DNA of 64,000 bases from Gilliamella apicola (GTDB taxonomy: Bacteria; Pseudomonadota; Gammaproteobacteria; Enterobacterales; Orbaceae): contig NZ_QGLP01000004.1 of the NCBI RefSeq assembly GCF_003202915.1, positions 62,001 to 126,000 on the forward strand. Direction: 5' to 3'. This document shows, piece after piece, positions 49,823 through 61,265 of this stretch; within the stretch, counting starts at the first letter, position 1; each line of letters begins with the position of its first letter. Position numbers and translations under genes: made by a program. The notes beneath the pieces were generated by a model that saw only the letters and a program-made list of their open reading frames with translations, was not told the origin of the DNA and did no database searches.

Positions 49823-50029
49823 ATGATTATTCCTTGGCAAACCCTAGAACCTGATACATTAACTAATCTTATTGAATACTTTGTTTTACGAGAAGGTACA
49901 GATTATGGAGAACAAGAAAAATCTCTTGCAGACAAAGTTAATGATGTAAAACTTCATTTAATGGATGGTTCGGCTGCAATTTTTTGGTCTGAATTATACG
50001 AAACAATAGATATCAAATATATAAAATAA
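49823..50029 (+). CDS. yheU: UPF0270 protein YheU
   Basis: 68 residues from the ATG at 49823. [20 protein letters not shown] and [19 protein letters not shown] match YheU almost exactly as remembered from E. coli ([24 protein letters not shown]). A longer reading frame upstream runs through the terminator and is rejected. The function is unknown. It sits near crp, as in enterobacteria. Confidence 0.93.
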   Translation: MIIPWQTLEPDTLTNLIEYFVLREGTDYGEQEKSLADKVNDVKLHLMDGSAAIFWSELYETIDIKYIK

Positions 50030-50117
50030 TGATTAAAATCGTTTTATCGAGTATAGGATTTATTGAGTAACTTTGTTATAGTGTTATCGTAGTAATTTGA
50101 ATGGAGAGGAAGGAATA

Positions 50118-50747
50118 ATGATTGGTAAACAGCAATCAGATACAACATTGGAGTGGTTTTTATCTCATTGCCATATTCATAAATATCCAGCTAAAAGCAC
50201 CCTTATACATCAAGGTGAAAAGGCCGAAACTCTCTATTATATTTTAAAAGGAGCGGTAGCGGTATTAATCAAAGATGATGAAGGTAATGAAATGATTTTG
50301 TCTTATTTGAACCAAAATCAATTTTTAGGTGAATTAGGCCTTTTCGAAGAAGGAACTGAACGTAGTGCTTGGGTCAAAGCAAAAACCAGTTGTGAAGTAG
50401 CCGAAATTTCATACAAAAAATTTAAGCAATTGGTTCAGGTTAATCCAGATATTTTGATGCGACTTGCTAGCCAAATGGCAAGTCGATTGCAAGTTACTTC
50501 TGAAAAAGTGAGTAATTTAGCTTTTTTAGATGTAGCTGGTCGTATTGCACAAACATTATTGAACTTAACCAAACAGCCTGATGCTATGACACATCCCGAT
50601 GGCATGCAAATAAAAATTACCCGCCAAGAGATTGGTCAAATCGTTGGTTGCTCACGTGAAACCGTTGGAAGAATTTTAAAAATGCTTGAAGATCAACATC
50701 TGATTTCAGCGCATGGTAAGACGATTGTTGTTTATGGTACCCGTTGA
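50118..50747 (+). CDS. crp: cAMP receptor protein (catabolite activator)
   Basis: 209 residues from the ATG at 50118 (AGAGGAAGGA before it). The cyclic-nucleotide domain has [26 protein letters not shown] and [20 protein letters not shown], including the cAMP-binding Glu, Arg and Ser. The helix-turn-helix reads [20 protein letters not shown]. Global regulator of carbon use. Length equals E. coli CRP within one residue. Confidence 0.98.
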   Translation: MIGKQQSDTTLEWFLSHCHIHKYPAKSTLIHQGEKAETLYYILKGAVAVLIKDDEGNEMILSYLNQNQFLGELGLFEEGTERSAWVKAKTSCEVAEISYKKFKQLVQVNPDILMRLASQMASRLQVTSEKVSNLAFLDVAGRIAQTLLNLTKQPDAMTHPDGMQIKITRQEIGQIVGCSRETVGRILKMLEDQHLISAHGKTIVVYGTR

Positions 50748-50787
50748 TTTAGCGAATTATCGAAATTATCATTAATATGATTGAGAT

Positions 50788-51534
50788 ATGACGAGATTTT
50801 ACATGACACAACAAAAATATATTCCTAACCATGTGGCGATTATTATGGATGGTAATGGTCGATGGGCTGAGCAACGAAATCAATTGCGTGCTTCTGGCCA
50901 TCGAGCCGGTTTAAAAACAGTACGTAAAATTGTAGCACATGCAGCCAAAATGGGTATCAAGGTGCTTACTTTGTATGCTTTTAGTAGTGAAAATTGGAAA
51001 CGACCTGCAAATGAAGTTTCGGCATTAATTTCGCTGTTTAATTATGCGTTAAATCGTGAAATAAAAAATTTAAATAAAAATAATGTTCGGTTAAATATTA
51101 TTGGTGATATATCTAAATTTAGTCAAAATTTACAGAATCTTATTATTAATGCTCAGCGGTTAACTTTGAATAATACGGGTCTTGTTTTGAATATTGCCGC
51201 TAATTATGGCGGTCGTTGGGATATTGTGCAATCCGCTCGAAAAATAGCCACTCAAGTTTTAAATGGTAAAATAACGCCTCAAGATATTAATGAGGACTAT
51301 TTTGCCTCAATGACTTGTATGTATACTTTGCCAGAAGTTGAATTAATTATTCGTACTGGTGGTGAATATCGAATAAGTAATTTTTTATTATGGCAAAGTG
51401 CTTACGCAGAATTGTATTTTACCAATACATTATGGCCTGACTTTAATCAAGTTTCATTTGATGAAGCGATAAATATCTTTAATACTAGAGAACGACGTTT
51501 TGGTGGCGTTCTAAATGAGGAGCTTCCATGCTAA
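50788..51534 (+). CDS. uppS: Undecaprenyl diphosphate synthase
   Basis: A 248-residue cis-prenyltransferase. VAIIMDGNGRWAEQR is the catalytic region, with LTLYAFSSENWKRP and the C-terminal ELIIRTGGEYRISNFLLWQSAYAELYF. It makes the C55 lipid carrier for wall synthesis. A second ATG at 50803 could also be the start. It overlaps cdsA by 7 bp. Confidence 0.96.
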   Translation: MTRFYMTQQKYIPNHVAIIMDGNGRWAEQRNQLRASGHRAGLKTVRKIVAHAAKMGIKVLTLYAFSSENWKRPANEVSALISLFNYALNREIKNLNKNNVRLNIIGDISKFSQNLQNLIINAQRLTLNNTGLVLNIAANYGGRWDIVQSARKIATQVLNGKITPQDINEDYFASMTCMYTLPEVELIIRTGGEYRISNFLLWQSAYAELYFTNTLWPDFNQVSFDEAINIFNTRERRFGGVLNEELPC

Positions 51535-52370
51535 TCCAGCGTATTTTAACAGCCATCGTACTTATTCCTTTGGTTATTATTGCACTTTTCTTTGCACCAT
51601 TATCAATATTTTCATATTTGATCATTACTGTTTGTGCATTAGCTGCTTGGGAATGGAGCAATTTTTTAAGAATGGTAAAAAAAACTCAGAAAGCTGCCTT
51701 TATGGTTTTAATCATTATTTTATTGGCTTTACTTTATTTGATCCCAATTGACCTTTCACTTAAAGGTAAATTATTTACTTACATAATTTGTCTATCTATC
51801 GTGTGGTGGTTAATTGCTTTGTTATTAGTAGTTAGTTACCCTAAATCAGCAAAATATTGGTCTAAATCAATATTAATTAAGCTATTATTTGCGCTTTTTA
51901 CCTTAATACCTTTTTATATTAGTATGCTTGAATTACGATCGATCAGTTATGATATTGATCGTTATACTGGTGCGGTTTGGTTGCTCTATGTATTTGTGTT
52001 AGTATGGGCAACCGATACTGGGGCTTATTTTGCAGGGCGAGCGATAGGCAAGCGGAAATTAGCTGTAAAAGTTTCACCAGGAAAAACGATAGAAGGTTTT
52101 ATCGGTGGTGTTAGTCTAGCTATTTTGGTTTGTATGTTAGTTTATTTAACAGGATATTTTGCTATTAGCTTTATCAATTTTTTAATTAGTTCACTATTGG
52201 CTATTTTAGTATCGGTATTAGGTGACCTAACAGAAAGTATGTTTAAGCGTGAAGCTGGCATTAAAGATAGCGGAAATTTGATTCCTGGACATGGTGGTAT
52301 TTTAGATCGTATAGATAGTTTAACCGCGGCAGTTCCAGTATTTACTGCATTATCTTTGCATTTATTGTAA
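51528..52370 (+). CDS. cdsA: Phosphatidate cytidylyltransferase
   Basis: A 280-residue polytopic membrane enzyme making CDP-diacylglycerol. The signature SPGKTIEGFIGG and the long motif GDLTESMFKREAGIKDSGNLIPGHGGILDRIDSL are intact. GAGGAG precedes its ATG inside the end of uppS. rseP follows 4 bp later. Confidence 0.97.
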   Translation: MLIQRILTAIVLIPLVIIALFFAPLSIFSYLIITVCALAAWEWSNFLRMVKKTQKAAFMVLIIILLALLYLIPIDLSLKGKLFTYIICLSIVWWLIALLLVVSYPKSAKYWSKSILIKLLFALFTLIPFYISMLELRSISYDIDRYTGAVWLLYVFVLVWATDTGAYFAGRAIGKRKLAVKVSPGKTIEGFIGGVSLAILVCMLVYLTGYFAISFINFLISSLLAILVSVLGDLTESMFKREAGIKDSGNLIPGHGGILDRIDSLTAAVPVFTALSLHLL

Positions 52371-52374
52371 AAGG

Positions 52375-53706
52375 TTGCTGATTTTGCTTTGGTCACTGTT
52401 GTTATTTCTTATTACTATCAGTATATTAGTTACTGTACATGAATTTGGACATTTTTTTGTCGCACGGCTATGTAAAGTACAAGTAGAATGTTTTTCAATT
52501 GGGTTTGGAAAAAAAATATGGTCGTATAAGTTTTCAAATGGAACCGAATTAGTTATTGCTATGATTCCGTTGGGCGGATATGTTAGAATGCTTGATAGCA
52601 GAACAACTGAATTATCACCCAATTTAGAAAAATTAGCCTTTGATAAAAAAAAGATTTGGCAACGCGCCGCGATTATTTTTGCTGGACCATTTGCTAATTT
52701 TGTTTTAGCGTTAATTATCTATTGGATTGTTTTTTTAATGGGAGTTGTAGACTACCCCGTTAAAATAAAAAATACTGTACCGGCAACTCCTGCTGCATCT
52801 ATACATATTCCCGCTGAAGCGGAGTTAAAAATGATAGATAAAGTGAAGATAAATAGTTGGAATGATGTAAAAGTCGCTTTAATTTCGGCTTTAGGTAAAA
52901 GCAATATTAATGTTACCTATATAGATAGTTCGGTTACTAATAACGTTCAACAAGAAGTGAGCCGAAATGTTAATATTAGCAATTGGTATTTTGATTTAGA
53001 GAAAGAATCAGCAATTGCTGCATTTGGATTAATACCCAAACAAGTGGAAATTTATCCAATTGTAAGTAAAATTGTCGCTAATTCGGCAGCAGCTCAGGCC
53101 GGTTTACAAGTTGGTGATAAAATTATCAGTTATAATGATCATGTTTATCAAAATTGGGACGATTTTACTAATACGATAAAAAAAGCTGAAACCATAAAAA
53201 TCAAGGTAAATAGGAACAATCAAAATGTAGAGTTAACACTTCAACCCACAATAAATAAAAATGGTGAAGGCGTTGCTGGTTTTTATCCAACTTCAGATGC
53301 AGTGATTAAGCAGTATAGTGTTTTAAATGGATTTGGTAAGGCGATGGAAAGAACCCTGTTAGAAACAGAGTTTACTTTTCGTTCTTTTTACCAATTAGTA
53401 ACAGGTGTTGTTGGTTTAAAATATTTATCAGGATCAATAACAATAGCAAAAAGCGCAGGGCAAACAGCAAGTTATGGATTTACCCCTTACTTATGTTTTC
53501 TAGCTTTTATTAGTATAAATTTAGGGGTTATCAATCTTGTTCCATTACCGATGTTAGATGGCGGGCAGTTGCTTTTTTTATTTTTTGAAATGATAAAAGG
53601 AAAAGCCTTATCAAATAAAACACAAGAGCGTTTTTTTCTAATCGGATTTGTTTTATTAATGGTAATAATGGGAATTGCATTATTTAATGATATTTTACGA
53701 CTGTAA
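52375..53706 (+). CDS. rseP: Regulator of sigma-E protease RseP
   Basis: A 443-residue site-2 metalloprotease. Zinc site HEFGH at residues 22-26 and the second ligand region LVPLPMLDGGQLLF near 390, with two periplasmic PDZ regions between them. The TTG at 52375 is chosen because the distance to HEFGH equals that of E. coli RseP; its ribosome site (AAAAGG) is very close, so a TTG at 52384 is an alternative. It cleaves anti-sigma factor RseA in the membrane. Upstream of bamA as in E. coli. Confidence 0.94.
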   Translation: MLILLWSLLLFLITISILVTVHEFGHFFVARLCKVQVECFSIGFGKKIWSYKFSNGTELVIAMIPLGGYVRMLDSRTTELSPNLEKLAFDKKKIWQRAAIIFAGPFANFVLALIIYWIVFLMGVVDYPVKIKNTVPATPAASIHIPAEAELKMIDKVKINSWNDVKVALISALGKSNINVTYIDSSVTNNVQQEVSRNVNISNWYFDLEKESAIAAFGLIPKQVEIYPIVSKIVANSAAAQAGLQVGDKIISYNDHVYQNWDDFTNTIKKAETIKIKVNRNNQNVELTLQPTINKNGEGVAGFYPTSDAVIKQYSVLNGFGKAMERTLLETEFTFRSFYQLVTGVVGLKYLSGSITIAKSAGQTASYGFTPYLCFLAFISINLGVINLVPLPMLDGGQLLFLFFEMIKGKALSNKTQERFFLIGFVLLMVIMGIALFNDILRL

Positions 53707-53731
53707 TGGGATGAGGTTATAAATATATACA

Positions 53732-56155
53732 ATGAAAATAAATAAATTACTTATAGCATCTATGTTGTTTGGTACCACAGTAACATATAGTTCTAATGCA
53801 TTTTGTGTTGATGATTTTGTGGTAAAAGATATCAAATTTGAAGGATTACAGCGAGTAACCGTTGGTGCTGCAATGCTTGAAATGCCTGTTCAAGTTGGCG
53901 ACTATGTTAATGAATCTGATTTAGGTCGTATTATCAAATCATTATACGCTAGCGGTAATTTTGATGATATTAAGCTATCTCGCGATGGCGATAAGTTAAT
54001 TATTCATGTGCAAGAACGCCCAACGATTGCCAGTATAACCTTTTCAGGTAATAAATCTGTTAAAGATGATATGTTAAAGAAAAATTTAGATAGCACCGGC
54101 ATTCGAGAAGGCGATGCATTAGATAGAACTATGCTTTCCGGGATTGAAAAAGGTCTTGAAGATTTTTACTATAGCGTAGGTAAATATAATGCGCAAATCA
54201 AAGCGGTAGTGACACCATTATCTCGTAACCGAGTTGATCTCAAATTAGTTATTGCCGAGGGTAAATCTGCTCTAATTGACCAAATCAATATTGTGGGAGC
54301 AAAAGCATTTTCGTCTGAAGAACTTATTTCACGTTTTTCTCTACGCGACAATGTTCCTTGGTGGAATATGATGGGTGATCGTAAATATCAAAAGCAGAAA
54401 TTAGCATCTGATTTAGACGAGTTACAGAGTTTCTATCTAAATCGTGGTTATGCTAAATTTGATATCGAGTCAACACAAGTCAGTTTAACCCCAGATAAAA
54501 AAGGTATTTATGTCACGATTAATATTCATGAAGGTGAACAATACAAGTTATCTGGTTTTGATTTTAAAGGTAACTTTGCTGGCCATGAAAAAGAAATTCA
54601 GAAAATAGCAAAAGAAAAGCTCACTGAAGGTGAACTTTATAATGGTAAAAAAATAACCGATATTGAAGATAATATCAAACGGTTACTTGCTAATTTTGGC
54701 TATGCCTACCCTCACGTAGCTATTCAACCGGAAATGGATGATTCATCACATACCGTTAAATTGGTAGTATTTGTTGATGTGGGACAACGTTTTTATGTGC
54801 GAAATATTAAAATCGTTGGTAATACGGTAACTAGCGAAAGCGTCGTTCGTCGTGAACTACGCCAAATGGAAGGTTCATGGTTAAGTAACGGTTTAGTTGA
54901 ACTTGGTAAAGAACGTCTAAACCGACTTGGCTTCTTTGAGAGTGTAGAAGCCAATACTGAACGAGTTCCGGGAATTGATGATCAAGTTGACATCATTTAT
55001 AAAGTAGCCGAACGTAACACCGGTAGTATTAAATTTGGTGTTGGTATTGGCTCAGACAGTGGTGTAAGTTTTAATGCCGGTATTTCTCAAGATAACTGGT
55101 TAGGAACGGGTAATAGTGTTTCATTTGATATTAATACCACCAGTAATGATAAAACGGCTTCTATTTCGATTGTCGACCCTTATTTTACCGTTGATGGTGT
55201 CAGTTTAGGTGGTAGTGTCTACTACAATACTTATAAAACTGATAGTGATGATGATGAATCAGAGTATTCAAGTAAAACTTGGGGGGCTACTGCTAACCTT
55301 GGCTTCCCTATTAGTGAAAATAACTTTGTCCGCTTTGGGGCTGAGTACGCTAATCATAAATTAACGGATATGCGACCTCAATATAATATGTGGCGCTATT
55401 TTGATTCTATGGGTGAGAATATGAAAAATAAAAGTAAATCATATTCATATGACACCAATGATTTGTTATTAAATGCCTATTGGACATATAACTCCTTAGA
55501 TCGTGGTTACTTCCCAACAGATGGTCTAAGACTTAGCGCTAATTTAAAAGCAACAACGCCAATATTTGAAAATAGATTCTATAAAATGGTTAGTGATGCT
55601 TCTTACTATTATCCTATCGATGCTGATCATAATTGGGTATTTTTAGCTCGAGGCCGATTAGGTTATGGCGGTGGATTTGGTGGCAAAGAATTACCGTTCT
55701 ATGAAAACTTCTATGCCGGAGGTTCAACAGTATTACGTGGTTTTAAATCCAATACTGTCGGTCCTAAAGCAGTCTATTTTAATAAAACTGGATGTAAAAC
55801 GTTAGAAGATTCAGCTCAATGCACTAGATCTGACGATGCGATAGGTGGTAATGCATTAGTTTTTGCAAGTACAGAACTAATAGTTCCTACACCATTCGCT
55901 GGTGAAAAATATGCAGATAGTATTAGAACATCAGTATTTTTTGATGCGGGTACAGTTTGGGATACAGAATGGGATTTAAAAGGCAAAAATGTTCCTGATT
56001 ATAGTTCCCCATCTGATATTAGAATGTCAACTGGTCTTGCTGTTCAATGGATGTCTCCATTAGGTCCATTGGTATTTTCTTATGCACAACCATTAAAGAA
56101 ATATAGTGGTGATTCGGCTCAGCAATTCCAATTTAATATAGGTTCAACATGGTAA
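53732..56155 (+). CDS. bamA: Outer membrane assembly factor BamA
   Basis: An 807-residue outer-membrane protein. A signal peptide (to about residue 26) is followed by five POTRA domains (first starting [17 protein letters not shown]) and a C-terminal beta-barrel with [16 protein letters not shown] (the VRGF/Y loop, here LRGF). It ends in the barrel signal QFNIGSTW. It inserts beta-barrel proteins such as the adhesin encoded earlier in the window. skp follows. Confidence 0.98.
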   Translation: MKINKLLIASMLFGTTVTYSSNAFCVDDFVVKDIKFEGLQRVTVGAAMLEMPVQVGDYVNESDLGRIIKSLYASGNFDDIKLSRDGDKLIIHVQERPTIASITFSGNKSVKDDMLKKNLDSTGIREGDALDRTMLSGIEKGLEDFYYSVGKYNAQIKAVVTPLSRNRVDLKLVIAEGKSALIDQINIVGAKAFSSEELISRFSLRDNVPWWNMMGDRKYQKQKLASDLDELQSFYLNRGYAKFDIESTQVSLTPDKKGIYVTINIHEGEQYKLSGFDFKGNFAGHEKEIQKIAKEKLTEGELYNGKKITDIEDNIKRLLANFGYAYPHVAIQPEMDDSSHTVKLVVFVDVGQRFYVRNIKIVGNTVTSESVVRRELRQMEGSWLSNGLVELGKERLNRLGFFESVEANTERVPGIDDQVDIIYKVAERNTGSIKFGVGIGSDSGVSFNAGISQDNWLGTGNSVSFDINTTSNDKTASISIVDPYFTVDGVSLGGSVYYNTYKTDSDDDESEYSSKTWGATANLGFPISENNFVRFGAEYANHKLTDMRPQYNMWRYFDSMGENMKNKSKSYSYDTNDLLLNAYWTYNSLDRGYFPTDGLRLSANLKATTPIFENRFYKMVSDASYYYPIDADHNWVFLARGRLGYGGGFGGKELPFYENFYAGGSTVLRGFKSNTVGPKAVYFNKTGCKTLEDSAQCTRSDDAIGGNALVFASTELIVPTPFAGEKYADSIRTSVFFDAGTVWDTEWDLKGKNVPDYSSPSDIRMSTGLAVQWMSPLGPLVFSYAQPLKKYSGDSAQQFQFNIGSTW

Positions 56156-56195
56156 TACCATATTGTTTACAATTAAAATACACAAGGTGAATAAA

Positions 56196-56684
56196 GTGAA
56201 AAAAATTATATCTGTTATTGGTATCAGTATTGCTCTACTTTTTACGGGTTTTGTATATGCTGAAACTAAAATTGGTATTATCGATATTAAATCTGTAATG
56301 GATCGTATGCCAGAAAGAGAAGCGGTTGGTAAAGCATTAACTCAAAAATTTGAAGCTCGAGCAAAATCATTAGAAGCAGAAGAAAAGCTTGCAAATGATG
56401 CCGCTGCACGTTTAAAGAAAGAAGGGGTAACTCTCTCATCTTCTGAAAAGACTAAATTAACTAAAACGATTACAGATTTTCAGAATAACGCAGCCGCTTT
56501 TTCAAATGAATATCGTGAAAGTGAAGCAAAAGAAGCCGGTAAACTATTAACCAAAATTCAACAAGCTGTTAAAAAAATTGTTGCAGAAGAAAAATTTGAT
56601 CTTGTTTTAAGAGCAGATACAGTTTTATTCGCCTCTGATACTGTTGACATTACAGATAAAGTGTTGGAGAAGGTTAAGAAATAA
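56196..56684 (+). CDS. skp: Periplasmic chaperone Skp (OmpH)
   Basis: 162 residues from the GTG at 56196, which has CAAGGTGAAT before it and places the signal peptide ([22 protein letters not shown]) correctly; an ATG 33 bp upstream is rejected. [24 protein letters not shown] and the Lys/Ala/Glu-rich coiled-coil tentacles are typical of Skp. It escorts unfolded outer-membrane proteins to BamA. The stop overlaps the lpxD ATG. Confidence 0.95.
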   Translation: MKKIISVIGISIALLFTGFVYAETKIGIIDIKSVMDRMPEREAVGKALTQKFEARAKSLEAEEKLANDAAARLKKEGVTLSSSEKTKLTKTITDFQNNAAAFSNEYRESEAKEAGKLLTKIQQAVKKIVAEEKFDLVLRADTVLFASDTVDITDKVLEKVKK

Positions 56685-57712
56685 TGTTTGCTTGTCTTTT
56701 AGAACAACTAGCTAGGCATATTGATGCAAAATTACACGGTGATGGGGCTTTACCCATCACTGGTATTGCTTCAATGAAAGGGGCAGTGTCAGGACAAATT
56801 ACATTTTTGGCAGATAAAAAATTCCAGAGCAATCTATCAGACTGTAAAGCTTCAGCTGTGGTAATGACTGAAGATAGCCTTAAATACTGGCACGGTGCCG
56901 CCTTAATTGTTAAAAATCCTTATCTTGCTTATGCAAAATTAGCACAATACCTTGATACCACACCAAAACCAGCTAAAGATATCGCGCCTTCTGCAGTGAT
57001 CGATTCTTCCGTTAAACTAGGTAACAATGTATCAATCGGCGCTAATGCGGTTATTGAGAGCGGTGTGATATTAGCTGATAACTGTATTATTGGTCCAGGT
57101 TGTTTTATCGGTAAAAATACTAAGATTGGTGTTGGCACTAAATTATGGGCTAATGTTTCTGTTTATCATAACTGTATAATTGGTGATAATTGCTTAATTC
57201 AGTCAGGAACTGTTATTGGGGCAGATGGATTTGGTTATGCCAATGATAAAGGTAAATGGATTAAAATCCCTCAATTAGGTCGAGTCGTTATTGGTAATAA
57301 TGTTGAAATCGGGGCATCAACAACGATAGATCGTGGTGCGCTTGATGATACTGTTATTGGTAATGGTGTAATAATTGATAATCAATGTCAAATTGCCCAC
57401 AACGATATTATTGGTGATCATACTGCAGTTGCTGGCGGTGTTATCATGGCGGGTAGCTTAAAGATTGGTCGTCATTGCCTGATTGGTGGTGCAAGCGTTA
57501 TTAACGGGCATATGGAAATTTGTGATCAAGTAACGGTTACCGGTATGGGTATGGTTATGCGACCAATTACCGAACCGGGTGTGTATTCATCTGGTATTCC
57601 GTTGCAACAAAATAAAGTATGGCGTAAAACAGCTTCATTAGTTTTGCATATTGATGAAATGAATAAACGTTTGAAAGCACTTGAGAAGAAGCTATTAAAT
57701 GTCTCGACGTAG
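56684..57712 (+). CDS. lpxD: UDP-3-O-(3-hydroxyacyl)glucosamine N-acyltransferase LpxD
   Basis: A 342-residue lipid A enzyme. The N-terminal uridine-binding domain includes [13 protein letters not shown], then hexapeptide repeats forming a left-handed beta-helix with [26 protein letters not shown] and the catalytic His in [16 protein letters not shown]. It ends with a C-terminal helix. In E. coli fabZ-lpxA-lpxB follow; here tig follows instead. Confidence 0.97.
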   Translation: MFACLLEQLARHIDAKLHGDGALPITGIASMKGAVSGQITFLADKKFQSNLSDCKASAVVMTEDSLKYWHGAALIVKNPYLAYAKLAQYLDTTPKPAKDIAPSAVIDSSVKLGNNVSIGANAVIESGVILADNCIIGPGCFIGKNTKIGVGTKLWANVSVYHNCIIGDNCLIQSGTVIGADGFGYANDKGKWIKIPQLGRVVIGNNVEIGASTTIDRGALDDTVIGNGVIIDNQCQIAHNDIIGDHTAVAGGVIMAGSLKIGRHCLIGGASVINGHMEICDQVTVTGMGMVMRPITEPGVYSSGIPLQQNKVWRKTASLVLHIDEMNKRLKALEKKLLNVST

Positions 57713-57817
57713 GCTATTACGGTCGGTATAATGCTTTCCTATTTTGTAAATTTAATTAGCTCAGTTAATCAATTTTTAATAATGAGCAAATATATTTAAT
57801 AATTCCGAGGTATAAAG

Positions 57818-59119
57818 ATGCAAGTTTCGGTAGAAACAACAGAAGGTTTGGGCCGTCGTTTATCAATTACAATAAAATCAGAAGATATTACCAAAGCGGT
57901 TAATAAAGAACTTATTAATACAGCAAAAAAAGTTCGTATTGATGGTTTCCGTAAAGGAAAAGTACCTTTAAAAATTGTTGAACAACGTTATGGTGCTTCT
58001 ATTTTACAAGATGCTTTAAGTGATTTAATGCAACGTAATTTTATCGATGCTATTATTCAAGAAAAATTGAATCCAGCCGGTGCGCCGATTTATACGCCTA
58101 AAGAATATAAAGATGGCGAAGATTATACTTTCACTGTTGAATTTGAAATTTATCCTGAGATTAAAATTAAAGATTTAGATAAAATTGAAGTCGAAAAACC
58201 AGTTGCTGAAATTGTTGATGCTGATGTTGAAACTATGATTGAAACCTTACGTAAGCAACAAGGTACATGGAAAGTTGTTAAAAAGAAATCAAAAGAACAA
58301 AATCGTGTCACGCTTGACTTTTTAGGTAAAGTTGATGATGCAGAATTCGAAGGTGGTAAAGCTGATGATTTCGTTCTTGTATTAGGACAAGGTCGAATGA
58401 TTCCTGGTTTTGAAGATGCGATTATCGGTCACAAAACTGGCGATGAATTTGATATTAATGTCACTTTCCCAGAAGATTACCATGCCGAGAATTTAAAAGG
58501 TAAACCAGCGGTATTTTCAGCTAAACTTAAGAAAGTTGAAGAACTTGAATTACCAGAACTTACTGAAGATGTGGTTAAAAGATTTGGTATTGCTGATGGA
58601 ACAGTCGAAAGTTTACGGGCAGAAGTACGCAAAAATATGCAACGTGAGCTTAATGCAACAATTCGCAATAAAATCAAAACACAAGCTATCGATGGTTTAG
58701 TTAAAAATAATGATATTCAAGTTCCTGTCGCTTTAATTGATCGTGAAGTTGAAGTATTACGTCAACAAGCCGTAACTCGTTTTGGTGGAAATGTTAAACA
58801 ACCAATGGATCTACCTAAAGAGTTGTTTGAAGCAGAAGCTAAACGTCGGGTCATCGTGGGATTACTATTCAGCGAAATTATTGAAAGTAACAAGTTAAAG
58901 GCTGACGAAGCGAAAGTACAATCTTTAATTGATGAAATAGCAACTGCTTATGAAGATCCTAAAGAAGTGGTTGATTATTACCGTAAAGATAAAAAAGCAA
59001 TGGATAATATCCGTTCTGTTGCACTAGAAGATCAAGTTGTTGATTTATTATTAGCTAGTGCGAAAGTGACAGAGAAGACTTATTCATTTTCAGAATTAAT
59101 GAATCAACAAGTTGCTTAA
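57818..59119 (+). CDS. tig: Trigger factor
   Basis: A 433-residue ribosome-bound chaperone and prolyl isomerase. The ribosome-binding signature [17 protein letters not shown] near residue 44, the FKBP-type domain ([42 protein letters not shown]) and a long helical C-terminus are all present. First gene of the conserved tig-clpP-clpX-lon block. Confidence 0.98.
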   Translation: MQVSVETTEGLGRRLSITIKSEDITKAVNKELINTAKKVRIDGFRKGKVPLKIVEQRYGASILQDALSDLMQRNFIDAIIQEKLNPAGAPIYTPKEYKDGEDYTFTVEFEIYPEIKIKDLDKIEVEKPVAEIVDADVETMIETLRKQQGTWKVVKKKSKEQNRVTLDFLGKVDDAEFEGGKADDFVLVLGQGRMIPGFEDAIIGHKTGDEFDINVTFPEDYHAENLKGKPAVFSAKLKKVEELELPELTEDVVKRFGIADGTVESLRAEVRKNMQRELNATIRNKIKTQAIDGLVKNNDIQVPVALIDREVEVLRQQAVTRFGGNVKQPMDLPKELFEAEAKRRVIVGLLFSEIIESNKLKADEAKVQSLIDEIATAYEDPKEVVDYYRKDKKAMDNIRSVALEDQVVDLLLASAKVTEKTYSFSELMNQQVA

Positions 59120-59154
59120 GCAGCTTGTCACTTATTTAATTAAAATTCATTATA

Positions 59155-59187
59155 AGCCCAAATAAGGATCAATTGTTTGGGCTATTT
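59155..59187 (+). terminator. Terminator between tig and clpP
   Basis: An 8-bp stem AGCCCAAA/TTTGGGCT with a 13-nt loop followed by ATTTTGTTT, 35 bp after the tig stop. Confidence 0.75.
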
Positions 59188-59207
59188 TGTTTAATTAGGA
59201 GACGAAG

Positions 59208-59810
59208 ATGCCTTTAGAACCATACATGAGTGTGATTCCAATGGTTGTTGAGCAAAGTTCTCGTGGCGAAAGAGCTTATGATATTTACTCACGATTATTA
59301 AAAGAAAGAATTATATTTTTGACTGGTCAAGTTGAAGATAATATGGCCAATTTGATTATTGCGCAGATGCTTTTTCTTGAAGCAGAAAACTCTGAGAAAG
59401 ATATTTATTTATATATCAATTCTCCTGGTGGTGTTGTTACAGCAGGGATGGCTATTTATGATACAATGCAATTTATTAAGCCAGATGTAAGTACAATTTG
59501 TCTTGGACAAGCTTGTTCAATGGGATCGCTACTTTTAGCGGCTGGAACTCACGGTAAAAGGTACTGCTTACCCAACGCCCGGGTTATGATTCACCAACCA
59601 CTAGGTGGATTTCAAGGGCAAGCATCAGATATTCAAATTCATGCTCAAGAAATATTACAGGTAAAAAGTCGATTAAATAATATTTTGGCAAAGCATACCG
59701 GACAAGATATTAGTGTAATTGAAAAGGATACAGATCGTGATAATTTCATGTCAGCTGAGAAAGCGGTTGAATATGGATTAGTTGACGCCATATACAGTAA
59801 ACGATCTTAA
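59208..59810 (+). CDS. clpP: ATP-dependent Clp protease proteolytic subunit
   Basis: A 200-residue serine protease that forms the 14-mer chamber. Nucleophile Ser in [14 protein letters not shown], His in [14 protein letters not shown] and the Asp block [19 protein letters not shown] are intact. AGGAGACGA precedes the ATG. The adjacent clpX encodes its unfoldase. Confidence 0.98.
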   Translation: MPLEPYMSVIPMVVEQSSRGERAYDIYSRLLKERIIFLTGQVEDNMANLIIAQMLFLEAENSEKDIYLYINSPGGVVTAGMAIYDTMQFIKPDVSTICLGQACSMGSLLLAAGTHGKRYCLPNARVMIHQPLGGFQGQASDIQIHAQEILQVKSRLNNILAKHTGQDISVIEKDTDRDNFMSAEKAVEYGLVDAIYSKRS

Positions 59811-59830
59811 AACTAAATAGGTGGAAAAAA

Positions 59831-61096
59831 GTGGATAAAGAAAATTCAGAAAAATTACTCTATTGTACTTTTTGCGGAAAAAGTGAACATGAAGTCCGTA
59901 AGTTAATTGCTGGACCATCATCTATTTATATCTGTAATGAATGTATTGGTTTATGTAATGATATTTTAAAAGAAGAGACCAAAAGTTTTCTTTCTCATGA
60001 GGAATTTATTAGTAAACCATTACCGACACCGCATGAAATTCGAGACCATCTTGATGAATATGTCATCGGTCAGGAGCGCGCCAAAAAAGTATTATCTGTC
60101 GCTGTTTATAATCATTATAAACGTTTACGCAGCTACTCTAATCGTAGTGATGTAGAGTTAGGTAAAAGTAATATTTTATTAATTGGCCCTACAGGTAGTG
60201 GAAAAACCTTACTCGCTGAAACATTAGCTCGTTTTTTAGATGTTCCATTTGCCATGGCTGATGCAACGACATTGACCGAAGCAGGCTATGTTGGTGAGGA
60301 TGTTGAAAATATTATTCAGAAATTATTACAAAGTTGTGACTATAATGTAGAAAAAGCCCAACGTGGCATTATTTATGTTGATGAAATTGATAAGATTTCT
60401 AGAAAATCGGATAATCCATCTATTACTCGAGATGTCTCAGGTGAAGGTGTTCAACAGGCCTTATTAAAAATTATTGAAGGTACGGTTGCTTCCGTTCCAC
60501 CTAAAGGTGGACGAAAACATCCTCAACAGGAGTTTCTGCAAGTTGATACGTCAAAAATCCTCTTTATTTGTGGCGGTGCATTTAGTGGGTTAGATAAAGT
60601 TATTGAAAATCGAATATCTACTAATACTGGTATTGGTTTCGCCGCTGATGTAAAAAGCTCAAAAAATAAAGCGACAGAATCTGAGTTATTAGCCCAGATA
60701 GAAGCGGAAGATTTAGTTAAATTTGGTCTTATTCCTGAATTTATTGGTAGATTACCGGTTATCGGAACATTAGCAGAGTTAGATAAAGATGCGTTAGTTA
60801 ACATTTTGACTGAACCTAAAAATGCCTTAACTAAACAATTTAAAGCCTTATTAGAATTGGATGGTGTAGAACTGGAATTTACTCAAGAAGCTTTAGACGC
60901 AATTGCAATCAATGCGATGAAGCGTAAAACTGGAGCTCGAGGTTTGCGTTCAATTGTTGAAAATATATTATTAGATACAATGTATGACTTACCATCAATG
61001 CATGATGTAAAAAAAGTGCTTGTTGAGAAAGATACGGTAGATCATTTGCAATCACCTAAATTAATTTTTCGTGAAGATACAGAACTTTCTGCATAA
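59831..61096 (+). CDS. clpX: ATP-dependent Clp protease ATP-binding subunit ClpX
   Basis: 421 residues from a GTG start. The N-terminal zinc finger ([11 protein letters not shown]...CNECIGLC) recognises adaptors and substrates; AAA+ Walker A is [12 protein letters not shown], Walker [11 protein letters not shown], and the ClpP-docking IGF loop is NTGIGFAAD. It unfolds tagged proteins and feeds ClpP. Confidence 0.98.
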   Translation: MDKENSEKLLYCTFCGKSEHEVRKLIAGPSSIYICNECIGLCNDILKEETKSFLSHEEFISKPLPTPHEIRDHLDEYVIGQERAKKVLSVAVYNHYKRLRSYSNRSDVELGKSNILLIGPTGSGKTLLAETLARFLDVPFAMADATTLTEAGYVGEDVENIIQKLLQSCDYNVEKAQRGIIYVDEIDKISRKSDNPSITRDVSGEGVQQALLKIIEGTVASVPPKGGRKHPQQEFLQVDTSKILFICGGAFSGLDKVIENRISTNTGIGFAADVKSSKNKATESELLAQIEAEDLVKFGLIPEFIGRLPVIGTLAELDKDALVNILTEPKNALTKQFKALLELDGVELEFTQEALDAIAINAMKRKTGARGLRSIVENILLDTMYDLPSMHDVKKVLVEKDTVDHLQSPKLIFREDTELSA

Positions 61097-61109
61097 TAGA
61101 TAAGTGAAG

Positions 61110-61135
61110 AATGCTATTTACTGGTAGGTAGCATT
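61110..61135 (+). terminator. Possible terminator after clpX
   Basis: A 7-bp stem AATGCTA/TAGCATT with a 12-nt loop, 14 bp after the clpX stop; the tail (TAATTG) is only weakly T-rich. Confidence 0.4.
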
Positions 61136-61203
61136 TAATTGCAAAAGAGTGGAATATGCTTGTACATCTATTGTACTGCTTATTTTAAACATAACAGGAT
61201 GAG

Positions 61204-61231
61204 CTTGAATATCTTAAAATTGCCCCAATAT
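61204..61231 (+). promoter_or_regulatory. Sigma-32 heat-shock promoter of lon
   Basis: CTTGAA (61204-61209), a 13-nt spacer, then CCCCAATAT (61223-61231) closely matches the sigma-32 consensus CTTGAAA N11-16 CCCCATNT. It lies about 35 bp before the lon start. lon is a classical heat-shock gene. Confidence 0.85.
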
Positions 61232-61265
61232 AAGAAAGATAAGTTTGTACTACCGAGAGAACAAA

